A DNA stretch of 64,000 nt, taken from Sarcodiotheca gaudichaudii (taxonomy: Eukaryota; Rhodophyta; Florideophyceae; Gigartinales; Solieriaceae). Where the stretch lies: positions 62,001 through 126,000 of the forward strand of contig JAUKVZ010000002.1 in the NCBI GenBank assembly GCA_032355985.1. The letters are read 5' to 3'. Below the pieces are notes generated by a model. That model did no database searches and was not told the origin of the DNA. It saw only the letters and a program-made list of their open reading frames with translations. This document shows positions 1 to 9,272 of the stretch, piece after piece. Every line of letters begins with the position of its first letter. Within the stretch, counting starts at the first letter, position 1. A program made the position numbers and the translations under genes.

Positions 1-1137
1 ATGATCGCTGCGCTCCATGGCCGTCGCGGCCTGCACAAGCAGATCAGCGCTCGGATTCATCCACTCGACAAACTGCTGCTGAATCGCCAGATCCTCTTCC
101 GCATACAGCAGGCGGCAGATTGAACGCTCGCCATCGCGACCGGCGCGCCCGACCTCCTGGTAATACGCCTCCACACTGCCCGGAACCTGCGCATGGACGA
201 TGAAGCGCAGATCCGGCTTGTCGACGCCCATGCCGAAGGCGTTCGTCGCAAGCAGCAGCAGATTCTCCTCCGGCTTCGCATCGATGAAGCGGTCATAGAC
301 CTGCTTCTTGCGCTGCGGCTCAAGCTTGCCGTGGTAAATCTCGATGCGCTGATCCGGCCAGCGCCTGCGCATCAGATCCGCATACCGCTCCAGATCCTTG
401 ATCAGCGCGAAATACACGATCCCCGTGCCGCCGACCTCGTCGCGAATACGCTTGATCGCCTGAAGCTTCTGCTCGTCATCCCATGCATCTTCGGAGCCGA
501 GCTCCAGATTCGGCCGATCGACAGGCGCCGCAAAGAGCGGCATCGCTTCGGCGCTCAGTCCGAGAGTCTCGCGAATGTCATCGCGCACGCGGCTCGTCGC
601 CGTCGCCGTCAGCGCGATCGTCGGAGGCGTCCCAAGATCTCGGCGAAACGTGCCGACCTCCTGATACGCCGGCCGCAGATCATGCCCCCACTTGGAGATG
701 CAGTGCGCTTCATCGACCGCCAGCAGCTTCACGCCCCCTTCGACGGCATTGATCGCCTCGCGAAACTCCGGCTTGTGCATGCGCTCCGGCGTGGCGTAGA
801 TCAGATCAAACTCGCCGGCCGCCAGCCGTTTGCAGCGAGCCAGCCGCTCTTTCTTCGAAAGCGTGCTGTTGATGTACTCGGCGCGGATGCCCTTTCGCTT
901 CAGCGCCGCGACCTGATCTTCCATCAGCGCGATCAGCGGACTGAAGACGAGCGTCACGCCGGCGCCCGGCATCGCCAGCGCCGGAAGTTGATAGCACAGG
1001 CTCTTGCCCGAACCCGTCGGCATCACCACCAGCGCATCGGCGCCGGACATCACGCGATCAACGATCAGCTTCTGCAGCGGCCGCAGGGATTCGTGGCCGA
1101 ACTGTTCACGCAGAATGTTGTTCAGATCCGTAGTCAC
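1..1137 (-). CDS. recQ: RecQ-family ATP-dependent DNA helicase (3' end outside window)
   Basis: Superfamily 2 3'-5' DNA helicase, presumably acting in recombination and replication-fork repair. Translating the minus strand from a GTG at 1137 gives 379 residues before the window ends. Walker A is PTGSGKSLCYQ at about residues 40-50, motif II is AVDEAHCISKWGHD, and later motifs include LTATATSRVRDDI, NAFGMGVDKPDLRF and the motif VI region YYQEVGRAGRDG. GTG is preferred because the only nearby ATG (1148) is out of frame and stops at once. It starts 17 bases after the stop of the ATP-grasp gene, so the two are probably co-transcribed. The carboxy-terminal zinc-binding, winged-helix and HRDC parts cannot be judged. 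It is a different protein from the RecQ at 2896. Confidence 0.93.
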   Translation of the reverse strand, partial: MTTDLNNILREQFGHESLRPLQKLIVDRVMSGADALVVMPTGSGKSLCYQLPALAMPGAGVTLVFSPLIALMEDQVAALKRKGIRAEYINSTLSKKERLARCKRLAAGEFDLIYATPERMHKPEFREAINAVEGGVKLLAVDEAHCISKWGHDLRPAYQEVGTFRRDLGTPPTIALTATATSRVRDDIRETLGLSAEAMPLFAAPVDRPNLELGSEDAWDDEQKLQAIKRIRDEVGGTGIVYFALIKDLERYADLMRRRWPDQRIEIYHGKLEPQRKKQVYDRFIDAKPEENLLLLATNAFGMGVDKPDLRFIVHAQVPGSVEAYYQEVGRAGRDGERSICRLLYAEEDLAIQQQFVEWMNPSADLLVQAATAMERSDH

Positions 1138-1154
1138 GTGCGCAGCATACCGCG

Positions 1155-2036
1155 TCAGGCGCTTTGGTCGGACTCGACGCGTCTGCACAGCGCTTCGGCC
1201 AGCGCATCAGCCGCATGCGGCGCATGGCGAAAAAAGAGCGAAGGCTCGACAAGCTCCAGCTCCGTCAGCAGCAGATCCCCGCTCTCCGATTCGAGAAAAT
1301 CGACGCGCGCATAGAGAAGATCCGCCGGCGCCAGCGCCACGATGCGATGCACAAGCGCCTCCTGCACAGGCGAGAACTCAACGGCCTCATCCTTCGCCCC
1401 GAAATCATCCTGCACACGATAATCGCCCGGCACGGGAATCTTACGAACGCAGTGCGTGATGGCGCCGTCAATCCAGATCGCGGATACCTCGCCGCGTGTT
1501 TCCACGGCGTGCAGATACGGCTGCAGCAGCATGTCCTCATGGGGCAGCACGCGCTTCAGATGAGCATGCGCCGCGCTGACGCCTTCATCCGTGTGATCGA
1601 AGCGAAGCGTCTCCCGAGCCGTGGCGCCGATCGCCGGCTTGATAAACGCCCGCCGCCATCCCTGCTCGGCAAGCGCCTCGCCCACATCCACGCTCTCGCC
1701 TGCGCTCAGCCAGCGCGTCGGGATGATGGGCGCCCCGCCCGGTTCCAGCTCGCGGAGATATGTCTTGTGCGTGTTCCAGTCGACGATTGAGGCCGGATTG
1801 AAGAGCCGCGTCTTCTGCCCGACGCGGTTCGCCCACGCGACGAAGTCGGTGCGGCGCTCCATGTAATCCCACGTCGTGCGGATCAGACACGCATCGCACG
1901 ACGCCCAGTCGAATGACGCGTCATCCCAAACCGGGCGCACCAGATCCACGCCGCGCGAAAGCAACGCCTCGTGCAGCGGCGCATCATCCACTTCCCATTC
2001 CGGAAGGTCGCGGCATGTCGCAAGAGCAATCCGCAT
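1155..2036 (-). CDS. ATP-grasp ligase-like protein (RimK/GshB-type)
   Basis: 293-residue soluble protein with an ATP-grasp fold. Visible hallmarks are the substrate-domain motif CLIRTTWDYMERRTDFVAW at about residues 51-69, a lysine-containing nucleotide segment RRAFIKPAIGATARE near 130-145, and the carboxy-terminal Mg-binding strand TELELVEPSLFF. Enzymes of this class join a carboxylate to an amine or thiol through an acyl-phosphate (RimK, glutathione synthetase, O-ureido-serine cyclo-ligase relatives). The substrate cannot be read from sequence. It precedes the recQ gene at 1137 on the same strand with a 17-base gap. Nothing looks broken; the function beyond ATP-grasp ligase is unknown. Confidence 0.8.
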   Translation of the reverse strand: MRIALATCRDLPEWEVDDAPLHEALLSRGVDLVRPVWDDASFDWASCDACLIRTTWDYMERRTDFVAWANRVGQKTRLFNPASIVDWNTHKTYLRELEPGGAPIIPTRWLSAGESVDVGEALAEQGWRRAFIKPAIGATARETLRFDHTDEGVSAAHAHLKRVLPHEDMLLQPYLHAVETRGEVSAIWIDGAITHCVRKIPVPGDYRVQDDFGAKDEAVEFSPVQEALVHRIVALAPADLLYARVDFLESESGDLLLTELELVEPSLFFRHAPHAADALAEALCRRVESDQSA

Positions 2037-2065
2037 GACGCCAAGGATAGGCGACTCAAACGAAT

Positions 2066-2728
2066 TTACTCAGGGCAGCTCAGGCCCCAGTTGCCGATCA
2101 GCTCCGCCAGATCCATCGCGCCGATCTCGCCGTCGCCATCCAGATCGCCGGAGAAGTCCGAAGGCACGCACGCCGGCGCCCCGCCGAACGTGATCGACCA
2201 GCCCGTGAACTCGCCAGCCACAAGGAAGTCGTCGTCATAGATCCGCAGCGTCCACGGCCCCTCGGCATCCTCACCGAAGTACTTCGTGTTCAACGTCACC
2301 ACGGCGCCGCCCTCACCCGATGCGCGATACGCCCCGGGCGGCACATCATCCGTGCCCGTCAGGCCGTCCGTCACGACCCAGATATCCGCACCGCTATCGG
2401 AGAATGTGTAGTCACCATCGAAATCAGCAGAGTTGCCGAAGCGGATGTTCGTGCAGAGCGTCGTCGGTGTCGAAACGCCCGCGTGCCGCAGCTCGATCGT
2501 CAGGTCGGAGCAGTAATTGTGGGCCAGGCCGAAGATGTGGATCTGGACCGTCTCGATCGGGAATGAATCGGGCACGACGATGGGTGAGAGATATCCGACT
2601 GCGTCATTGTCCGGAATCGGACCGGCGTAGCCCTCTCCATAGGTTCGCTCGATCGTCCCGCCCGCCATGGCGGCGCCGCTCATCATCAGCCAGACAACCA
2701 TCGCGCCGATCAGAAATCTCATCTCCAC
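2066..2728 (-). CDS. Secreted P-domain protein with dockerin-like tail
   Basis: 220 residues. A signal peptide (about residues 1-22, ending GAAMAGG) is followed by a proprotein-convertase-type P domain, recognisable from the closing segment GPWTLRIYDDDFLVAG and the following GWSITFGG. P domains are beta-sandwiches usually appended to secreted peptidases, but no protease domain is present here. The tail SGDLDGDGEIGAMDLAELIG with NWG is one calcium-binding dockerin/EF-like repeat. The same tail type ends the proteins at 4732 and 26964. Two cysteines in the P domain could form a disulfide. The protein is probably exported; partner and role are unknown. It is transcribed divergently from the recQ at 2896 across a 167-base gap. 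Confidence 0.8.
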   Translation of the reverse strand: MEMRFLIGAMVVWLMMSGAAMAGGTIERTYGEGYAGPIPDNDAVGYLSPIVVPDSFPIETVQIHIFGLAHNYCSDLTIELRHAGVSTPTTLCTNIRFGNSADFDGDYTFSDSGADIWVVTDGLTGTDDVPPGAYRASGEGGAVVTLNTKYFGEDAEGPWTLRIYDDDFLVAGEFTGWSITFGGAPACVPSDFSGDLDGDGEIGAMDLAELIGNWGLSCPE

Positions 2729-2895
2729 TGCTCCTCGTCTTGCGACCTTCGAGCCCTTCGCCCCGCATTGGGACGCACGACAGGCTCCCGGGCGAGGCTA
2801 GCAGAACGTGTGCCGCGATCAATGAAATCCTGCATGAAGTCGGGGCCCGAACCCACCTGCCAGGGGATGCGCAGACGCCGCGCCTTGTCTAAGCT

Positions 2896-4728
2896 GTGAA
2901 CCTCGTGCTCAAGGACCGAGAACACACTGAGATCACGGACGATCAGATCCTCGACGTCGTGCAGTCCGTCTGGGGCTTCGACGCGCTGCGGCCATTCCAG
3001 CTCGAGGCCATCCGCGCCGGTATGGAGCAGCGCGACTCACTCGTCGTCCTTCCCACCGGTGGCGGCAAGAGCCTCTGCTATCAGACGCCGCCGCTCGTGA
3101 TGAATCGACTCGATGTCGTCGTCTCGCCCCTCATCGCGTTGATGAAGGATCAGGTCGACGGCCTTCGCCAGAACGGCTACCAGGCCGCCGCCCTGCACAG
3201 CGGCATGAGCGCCCGCGAACGCCGCGAGATTGAGCAGGCATCTCTCGATGGTGATCTCAACCTGCTCTTCGTCGCGCCCGAACGACTCGTCGGCGGCTGG
3301 TTCCTCAGCTTCCTTGAAAAGTGCAATGCGACATCCTTCGTCATCGACGAGGCGCACTGCATCAGCCAGTGGGGCCATGACTTCCGCCCCGAGTACCGCC
3401 AACTGCGTCTTCTGCGGGATCACTTTCCCAGAGCCGGTTTCCACGCCTACACCGCGACCGCCACCGAGCGCGTGCGCGAGGACATCATCCATCAGCTTGG
3501 ACTGCGCGAGCCGCGCCTGATCGTCGGGCAGTTCGACCGGCCCAATCTCGTCTATCGCGTGACGCCGCGTGTGGATATGAAGCGGCAGATCCTGGAAGCG
3601 ATCTCCCGCCACGAGAATGAAGCCGTCATCATCTACTGCCTCTCCCGGAAGGACACCGAGCGTCTGGCGACGTTTCTCAGCGAGAAGGGTGTCAACGCCG
3701 CCGCCTATCACGCCGGGATGGATTCCAGCGAACGATCCGAGACACAGGAAGCGTTTCTCGAAGAGCGCATCGATGTCGTCTGCGCGACCGTCGCCTTCGG
3801 CATGGGCATTGATCGAAGCGATGTGCGCTGCGTGATTCATGCCTCGACGCCAAAATCTGTCGAGCACTATCAGCAGGAAACCGGCCGCGCCGGGCGGGAT
3901 GGGCTGGAGGCTGAGTGCCTGCTGCTCTACTCCCCTGCTGATTCGATCCGCTGGAAGCGCCTGCTGGATCAGGAGTCGATGGAAGGCCAGAGCGACCATC
4001 TCGATGAGATGCGCCGCTTCTGCACGGATCTGCGCTGTCGCCATCGAGGGCTGACCGAGTACTTCGGGCAGGAATACGAAGGCGAGAGCTGCGGCGCCTG
4101 CGATGTCTGCCTGGGCGAAGTCGAGGAGCTTGCCGACGCGACCACCATCGCGCAGAAGGTGCTCTCGTGCGTGTATCGACTGGGGCAGGCGTATGGCGTC
4201 GCCTATCTCGTGGATGTGCTGCGCGGCAGCGAAACCGAAGCCGTGCTGCAGCGCGGGCACGACTCCATCAGCACCTACGGCCTGCTGCCGGATATTTCCA
4301 AGAAGGCGCTGACCAACATCGTGCATCAACTCGTCGACCAAGGGGCGCTTGGCCGCTCGGCAGGCGATCGGCCGGTGGTCGAACTGAATGAGACGTCGGG
4401 TCGAATCCTGCGGGGCGAGATGGAGATTCGACTCGTTCGACCCATCGAGCGCGTGCGCCGATCCAAGCGCGAGGCGGAGTCATGGGAAGGTGTCGATCAG
4501 GATCTCTTCGATCGGCTGCGTCATCTGCGCCGTCAGCTTGCGCAGGAGCGCTCGGCGCCTGCGTACATCATCTTCGGAGACGACACGCTGCGCGAACTGG
4601 CGCGGCATAAGCCTGCTTCGCTCGTGGAGATGGCGAATATTCGCGGCGTCGGCAACAAGAAGCTCGAACAGTTCGGCGAGATCTTCGTGCGTGAAATCAC
4701 GCGCGGCCAGATCGCGCAGGACGTCTGA
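2896..4728 (+). CDS. recQ: ATP-dependent DNA helicase RecQ (full length)
   Basis: 610-residue canonical RecQ, a 3'-5' helicase of recombinational repair. It reads from a GTG start. In order it shows Walker A (LPTGGGKSLCYQ, about 51-62), motif II (VIDEAHCISQWGHDFRP), motif III (TATATERVREDI), helicase domain 2 with VAFGMGIDRSDVRC and the arginine-finger region QQETGRAGRDG, the RecQ zinc site (FCTDLRCRHRG, then SCGACDVC), a winged helix, and a carboxy-terminal HRDC domain (about 530-605). This is the complete domain set of E. coli RecQ. The stop lies three bases from the convergent stop of the deiminase gene, leaving no room for a terminator. It is a second, distinct RecQ beside the one at 1137. 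Confidence 0.96.
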   Translation: MNLVLKDREHTEITDDQILDVVQSVWGFDALRPFQLEAIRAGMEQRDSLVVLPTGGGKSLCYQTPPLVMNRLDVVVSPLIALMKDQVDGLRQNGYQAAALHSGMSARERREIEQASLDGDLNLLFVAPERLVGGWFLSFLEKCNATSFVIDEAHCISQWGHDFRPEYRQLRLLRDHFPRAGFHAYTATATERVREDIIHQLGLREPRLIVGQFDRPNLVYRVTPRVDMKRQILEAISRHENEAVIIYCLSRKDTERLATFLSEKGVNAAAYHAGMDSSERSETQEAFLEERIDVVCATVAFGMGIDRSDVRCVIHASTPKSVEHYQQETGRAGRDGLEAECLLLYSPADSIRWKRLLDQESMEGQSDHLDEMRRFCTDLRCRHRGLTEYFGQEYEGESCGACDVCLGEVEELADATTIAQKVLSCVYRLGQAYGVAYLVDVLRGSETEAVLQRGHDSISTYGLLPDISKKALTNIVHQLVDQGALGRSAGDRPVVELNETSGRILRGEMEIRLVRPIERVRRSKREAESWEGVDQDLFDRLRHLRRQLAQERSAPAYIIFGDDTLRELARHKPASLVEMANIRGVGNKKLEQFGEIFVREITRGQIAQDV

Positions 4729-4731
4729 CGC

Positions 4732-6390
4732 TCAGGGACACGGGCCCCATGTTCCGATGAGCTCAGCCAGATCCGGCGCGCCGACTTCGCCGGAGCCGTC
4801 CAGATCAGCCGCGGCGTTTGACGAACCCCAGAGCCCGACCAACTGCGCGAGATCGCCGGAGCCGACATCGCCGGATCCATCAAGATCCGCCGGGCAGGGA
4901 TTGGCGCCCATGATCGTGAACGACGCATCGCTGCCATCGAATCCGGTGCGATTGCCTGCATCACGCGCGACGACGCGCACCTGCGCATCATCACTGAAAA
5001 GATCGGGCACGGTCCAGAGATAGGAGCCGTCGTCGGCTGTCGCCGATGCGATGGTGTCGGGGAATGTCGCGCCGCCGTCGGTCGAGAGCAGGATGTCCAC
5101 ATTGACGACGCCTTCGTCGTCATCGGTGATCCACTCGATCTCGACGACGTCATCCGGCAGCAGAACTTCACCGCCATTGAGGTTGCGAAGGTATGCCGTG
5201 GGATTCAGACCACCGAGATGCTCGGGAACGTGCATGACGATGCAGTGCATGACGCCGGCGGAGGTGACGATGGCCTGACAGTTGATCTGCACAATGGTCT
5301 GCCCGGGCATGGCGGCCTGCCAGGCGGCGAGCGCTTCGGCGTTGTGGCCTGCATTGACGACCGTGCTGTTCGTATACGTCGGCAGGAGGAGCAAATCGTT
5401 GCAGATGACGACGTTCGTATAGGTGTAGTGCGTGCCGCTGACGCTGCGCGCCGGGATGCGATGAACGTCATACCCCTGGCCGGCCATGGCGGCGGCTGTG
5501 GAATCGCAGATCTGATCCTGCGTCGAGCCGGAGTTGTTCGGCCAGTCGCTGATCATGACCTTGTCGTCGTCGAAGACCTGCATCCACATGTCGATGTGCT
5601 GCGTCGAGTCGACGAACGTTGGGAACGGGTTGTAGAAATTGGTGTCGAGGCCCTGGTACTGCGCCCAGTAGGCGTCGATCTGTGATTCGGTCAGCCCCGG
5701 ATTCTCATCGTTGATGAGGCGGGTGGTGCGGGAGAAGCCAGCGGCGTCGAGATGGTAGTTGCCGCCTCCATGGACGAGCGGCAGGTCATATCTCGTGTGG
5801 CCCCAGATGTTCTCCAGATGGGAGTTCAGCAGATTGTCATTGGGACGGGGACGGTTGTACGTGTGATCGACGATCGCGCGAACTTCACCTTCGTAGATGT
5901 AGCGCGGGCCGTAGTCACGAAGCCAGATCGTGTCAGTCGTGCGAACGATCGTCTCGACCCGCGACATATTGGCGCCGGCGGCGGAGATCGTCGACAGCGC
6001 GCTCGTTCCCTCACTGGCTGAATCGACGACGACATAGAAATCCCCGTCGCCGATCGTCGTGATCTGCGCGCCCATCTGGGCGAGGATCGTCTTCCAGCTC
6101 CCGGTGCCTTCCCAGGCGACCAGGATGCCGGCCATGGGCTCGTACTCACCGACGCAGTGAATGGGACCGGTGGGACTGGCGGCGCCGCGCGCTGAGACGG
6201 CGACGATCGGATTCTCATCGACGATCGCCTGCTCTTCGGGGGTCATGTTGCGCGGGAGCGCCTCCTCGTCCTGCACGGTGAGGAACAACTCCGGCTCGAT
6301 GTACGCATCAGGCGCAAGTCTGACCTGCGCAAGCGCAGTGGAGGCAAGGACAGCGAGGCCGGTGAAGGCGACGAAAATTCGACTGCTCAT
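4732..6390 (-). CDS. Secreted peptidyl-arginine/agmatine deiminase-family protein with dockerin-like tail
   Basis: 552 residues from the ATG at 6390, chosen because it begins a good signal peptide (SSRIFVAFTGLAVLAS, cleavage near ALAQ); the frame is open further upstream but that stretch is not signal-like. The family hydrolyses guanidino groups of arginine or agmatine to ureido products. Diagnostic pieces are WLRDYGPRYI, VHGGGNYHLDAAG, the general-base region QHIDMWMQVFDDDKVM and the nucleophile region GVMHCIVMHVPEH. Export makes a protein-deiminating or arginine-scavenging role more likely than cytoplasmic agmatine catabolism (inference). After the catalytic domain comes a beta-rich segment, then two EF-like dockerin repeats ending LAELIGTWGPCP. 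No arginine catabolism genes lie beside it. Confidence 0.85.
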   Translation of the reverse strand: MSSRIFVAFTGLAVLASTALAQVRLAPDAYIEPELFLTVQDEEALPRNMTPEEQAIVDENPIVAVSARGAASPTGPIHCVGEYEPMAGILVAWEGTGSWKTILAQMGAQITTIGDGDFYVVVDSASEGTSALSTISAAGANMSRVETIVRTTDTIWLRDYGPRYIYEGEVRAIVDHTYNRPRPNDNLLNSHLENIWGHTRYDLPLVHGGGNYHLDAAGFSRTTRLINDENPGLTESQIDAYWAQYQGLDTNFYNPFPTFVDSTQHIDMWMQVFDDDKVMISDWPNNSGSTQDQICDSTAAAMAGQGYDVHRIPARSVSGTHYTYTNVVICNDLLLLPTYTNSTVVNAGHNAEALAAWQAAMPGQTIVQINCQAIVTSAGVMHCIVMHVPEHLGGLNPTAYLRNLNGGEVLLPDDVVEIEWITDDDEGVVNVDILLSTDGGATFPDTIASATADDGSYLWTVPDLFSDDAQVRVVARDAGNRTGFDGSDASFTIMGANPCPADLDGSGDVGSGDLAQLVGLWGSSNAAADLDGSGEVGAPDLAELIGTWGPCP

Positions 6391-6828
6391 TGGTTCCGTC
6401 CGAGAAGCGAGGCTTTCTGATCGTGTGGCGGCCCAGCCCACGACTGGCATGGCCGCGACGTTTGATCCTACCCCACAGGCCCTCGCGGCCCAACGGGAAT
6501 GCGATCGAAAACACTGGACGTACGCAAGATTGCACACGCAGGAGCGCACTTCGACCTGGCCCGATGCCTCAGCTCCGGTGCTCGCCCCGGGCGGAAGCCC
6601 CTGCCCGGCGTGGCGTTCGTGGATCGGCCTGGAATTGTGTATTCTGGACGAGATTGTCCCCTTCTGATAGAATGCTGCCAGACAGGAAATATTGCTGGCT
6701 AACAGCAACAATGAGGCCAAGGATGGAGGGCGGCCCATATCCCCTTCGGGCCGGTTTCGAGGCTTCGTCGATCACGTCAGACTGTTGGCCAGACAACTGG
6801 GTTCGCACGCGAATAGAGGAATGAGCGC
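6391..6828. promoter_or_regulatory. Divergent intergenic region between deiminase and cbb3 operon
   Basis: 438 bases without a convincing gene. It must hold the promoters of the deiminase (leftward) and of the oxidase operon (rightward). The rightward side contains the perfect inverted repeat at 6692-6708, listed separately, and a GAGGAATG-type ribosome binding region just before 6829. I see no confident -35/-10 pair and no canonical FNR box. Confidence 0.4.
6692..6708. promoter_or_regulatory. Candidate operator: TTGCTG-N5-CAGCAA palindrome
   Basis: Perfect six-base inverted repeat (TTGCTG, five-base spacer GCTAA, CAGCAA) 120 bases upstream of the cbb3 oxidase start. Its size and symmetry fit a dimeric regulator site. 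It resembles but does not match the FNR consensus TTGAT-N4-ATCAA. Assignment to the cbb3 promoter is inference from position. Confidence 0.35.
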
Positions 6829-7911
6829 ATGAGCACACTCGGAACGTCAGCAGGCGCCGGGCGCATGGAGCAGTTCGTCTACGACGACGCCATCGTTCGG
6901 AAGTTCCTGCTTGCCACGATTGTCTGGGGCGTCGTCGCCTTCAGTGTGGGTTTGTTGATCGCCACACAGCTCGCGTCGCCATTTCACAATCTGGACTTGC
7001 CGTGGACGAGCTTCGGACGTCTGCGTCCGCTGCACACGAACGCGGCGATCTTCGCATTTGCGGGCAATGCGATCTTCGCGGCCATCTACTACTCCACGCA
7101 GCGTCTGTGCAAAGCACGCATGTTCAGCGACACGCTGAGCAATCTGCACTTCTGGGGATGGCAGCTGATCATCCTCTCCGCAGCGCTGACGCTTCCATTC
7201 GGATTCACGCAGGCGAAGGAATACGCCGAGCTCGAGTGGCCGATCGATATCGCCATCGCGGTCGTGTGGGTCGGCTTCTTCGGTGTGAACTTCTTCGGCA
7301 CGCTGATCAAACGGCGCGAGCGACATCTGTATGTCGCGCTGTGGTTCTACATCGCCACGATCGTGACCGTCGCAATCCTGCATGTCTTCAACAACCTGTC
7401 CTTCCCGGCGTCATTCCTCAAGAGCTATCCGATCTATGCCGGCGTGCAGGACGCCTTCATGCAGTGGTGGTATGGGCACAACGCCGTCGCGTTCTTTCTG
7501 ACGACGCCCTTCCTCGGGCTGATGTACTACTTCCTGCCCAAGGCGGCGAACCGGCCGATCTTCTCGTATCGGCTGTCGATCGTGCATTTCTGGTCGCTCG
7601 TGTTCATCTACATCTGGGCGGGCCCCCACCATCTGCACTACACGGCGCTGCCCGAATGGGCTTCGACGCTCGGCATGCTCTTCTCCGTCATGCTTTGGAT
7701 GCCCTCCTGGGGCGGCATGATCAACGGCCTGCTGACGCTTCGCGGCGCATGGCAGCGCGTGGCGGAGGATCCGGTTCTCAAGTTCTTTGTCGTCGGCATC
7801 ACGTTCTACGGCATGGCCACGTTCGAAGGGCCGCTGCTGTCTCTCAAGAGCGTCAACACGCTTTCGCACTACACGGACTGGACGATTGCGCACGTGCATG
7901 CAGGCGCACTG

Positions 7912-7953
<42 letters not shown>

Positions 7954-9069
7954 CTGCCGCGGCTCTTCCAGACGGAGCTGTGGAGCAAGCGACTGGCGAC
8001 GGCGCACTTCTGGATCGGCACCATCGGCATTCTGCTGTATGTGATTCCGATCTACGCGGCCGGCATCACGCAGGGCCTGATGTGGCGCGCTTTCGACGCC
8101 TCGGGCGTTCTGAAATACCCCGATTTCGTTGAAACGACGCAGGCGCTGATGCCCATGTACTGGATTCGCGTCGTCGGCGGCACGCTCTTCCTGACGGGCG
8201 GCATTTTCGCGCTGATCAACATGATCATGACGTGGAAGAATCGTCCGGCGAAGTACGAGGAGATCGTGCACGAGGCGCCGGCGCTGTCGCCGAACTATGT
8301 CGATCCGCCACCTCCACCGACCGTGCTGACATCAAACATCCCGTCAGCGCGCAAGGGTGAGTTGTTCCTTGATGCCGGATGGCATCGGCGCTGGGAGCGC
8401 CTGCCGGTGAAGTTCACCGTGTGGGTGACGATCGCCGTGCTTGTGGCTTCGCTCTTTGAAATCATCCCGACATTCCTGATTCGCTCGAATGTGCCGTCGA
8501 TCGCGACGGTCGAGCCGTACACGCCGCTGGAGCTGGCCGGACGCGACATTTACATCGCCGAGGGCTGCTACAACTGCCATTCGCAGATGATCCGCCCGAT
8601 GCTGGCTGAGCAGGAGCGTTACGGGCCCTACAGCCAGGCAGGCGAGTTCGTCTACGACCATCCATTCCAGTGGGGATCACGACGCATCGGTCCGGATCTT
8701 GCGCGCGTCGGCGGCAAGTACTCCTATGACTGGCACGTGTTGCACCTGGAGGACCCGCAGGAGCTCGTGCCGGGCTCGATCATGCCCAAGTATCCGTGGC
8801 TGCTGGATGATCCGCTGGACTTTGGTTCGATCCAGAAACGCGTGCGTGTGATGGCGTCGCTGGGCGTTCCCTATGGCGAAGCCGTGAACAACGCCGAGGA
8901 GCTGGCTCGCGAGCAGGCTGCCCAAATCGCGGCTGAACTAGAGGCTCAGGGCGGCTATGTGGACATGGAAGATCGCAAGGTGATCGCTCTCATCGCATAC
9001 CTGCAGCGTCTTGGAACGGATATCTCGAAGCCGCTGCCGGAAGATGCTGCGGAAGGAGGCGACCAGTGA
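6829..9069 (+). CDS. ccoNO: cbb3-type cytochrome c oxidase, fused subunits I and II (CcoN-CcoO)
   Basis: 746-residue fusion of the catalytic and first cytochrome subunits of the high-affinity terminal oxidase in the cytoplasmic membrane; it reduces oxygen to water and pumps protons. Residues 1 to about 485 are CcoN with many membrane helices: CuB/heme helix WWYGHNAVAFFLT (213-225, H217), CuB histidines GPHHLHYT (H267, H268) and heme ligands AHVHAGALGWNG (H355, H357). A proline-rich linker near 495-505 leads to CcoO, with one membrane anchor (about 535-552) and one heme c site, CYNCH at 580-584, followed by SQMIRPM. The two are separate genes in most proteobacteria. The stop overlaps the ccoQ start, and the downstream genes complete the operon. 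Confidence 0.96.
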
Positions 9070-9272
9070 GTCTCAGTGACATCATGAGCAATGCGGATCT
9101 GAGTGTGTATCCGGAGATCGCAATGGTGATCTTCCTGGGTGTCTTTCTGATCGTCGGTTTGCGGATTCTGAGAAGCGATCCGAAGAAGATGCAGCAACTC
9201 GCCACGAGCGCGCTTGATGACGATGATTCGATAAACAGCGAATCGCACGACGTGAAGGGGAGCGCATCATGA
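9066..9272 (+). CDS. ccoQ: Small membrane subunit of cbb3 oxidase (CcoQ-like)
   Basis: 68-residue protein with a single membrane helix (IAMVIFLGVFLIVGLRIL, about residues 19-36) and a charged cytoplasmic tail. In other bacteria CcoQ stabilises the oxidase complex. Sequence conservation in this family is low, so the call rests on size, topology and position between ccoO and ccoP. The GTG start overlaps the ccoNO stop, and its own stop overlaps the ccoP start by ATGA, which implies translational coupling. Confidence 0.75.
   Translation: MSLSDIMSNADLSVYPEIAMVIFLGVFLIVGLRILRSDPKKMQQLATSALDDDDSINSESHDVKGSAS

Noticed and set aside
193-1314. Plus-strand open frame of 373 codons at the window start
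   Set aside because: It is antisense to the RecQ helicase, whose motifs on the minus strand are unmistakable.
3037-4341. Minus-strand open frame of 434 codons inside the second recQ
   Set aside because: Antisense shadow of a full-length RecQ; no family features.
6391-6738. Amino-terminal extension of the deiminase to 6738
   Set aside because: The extension is Arg-rich and not signal-like; the ATG at 6390 gives a clean signal peptide.
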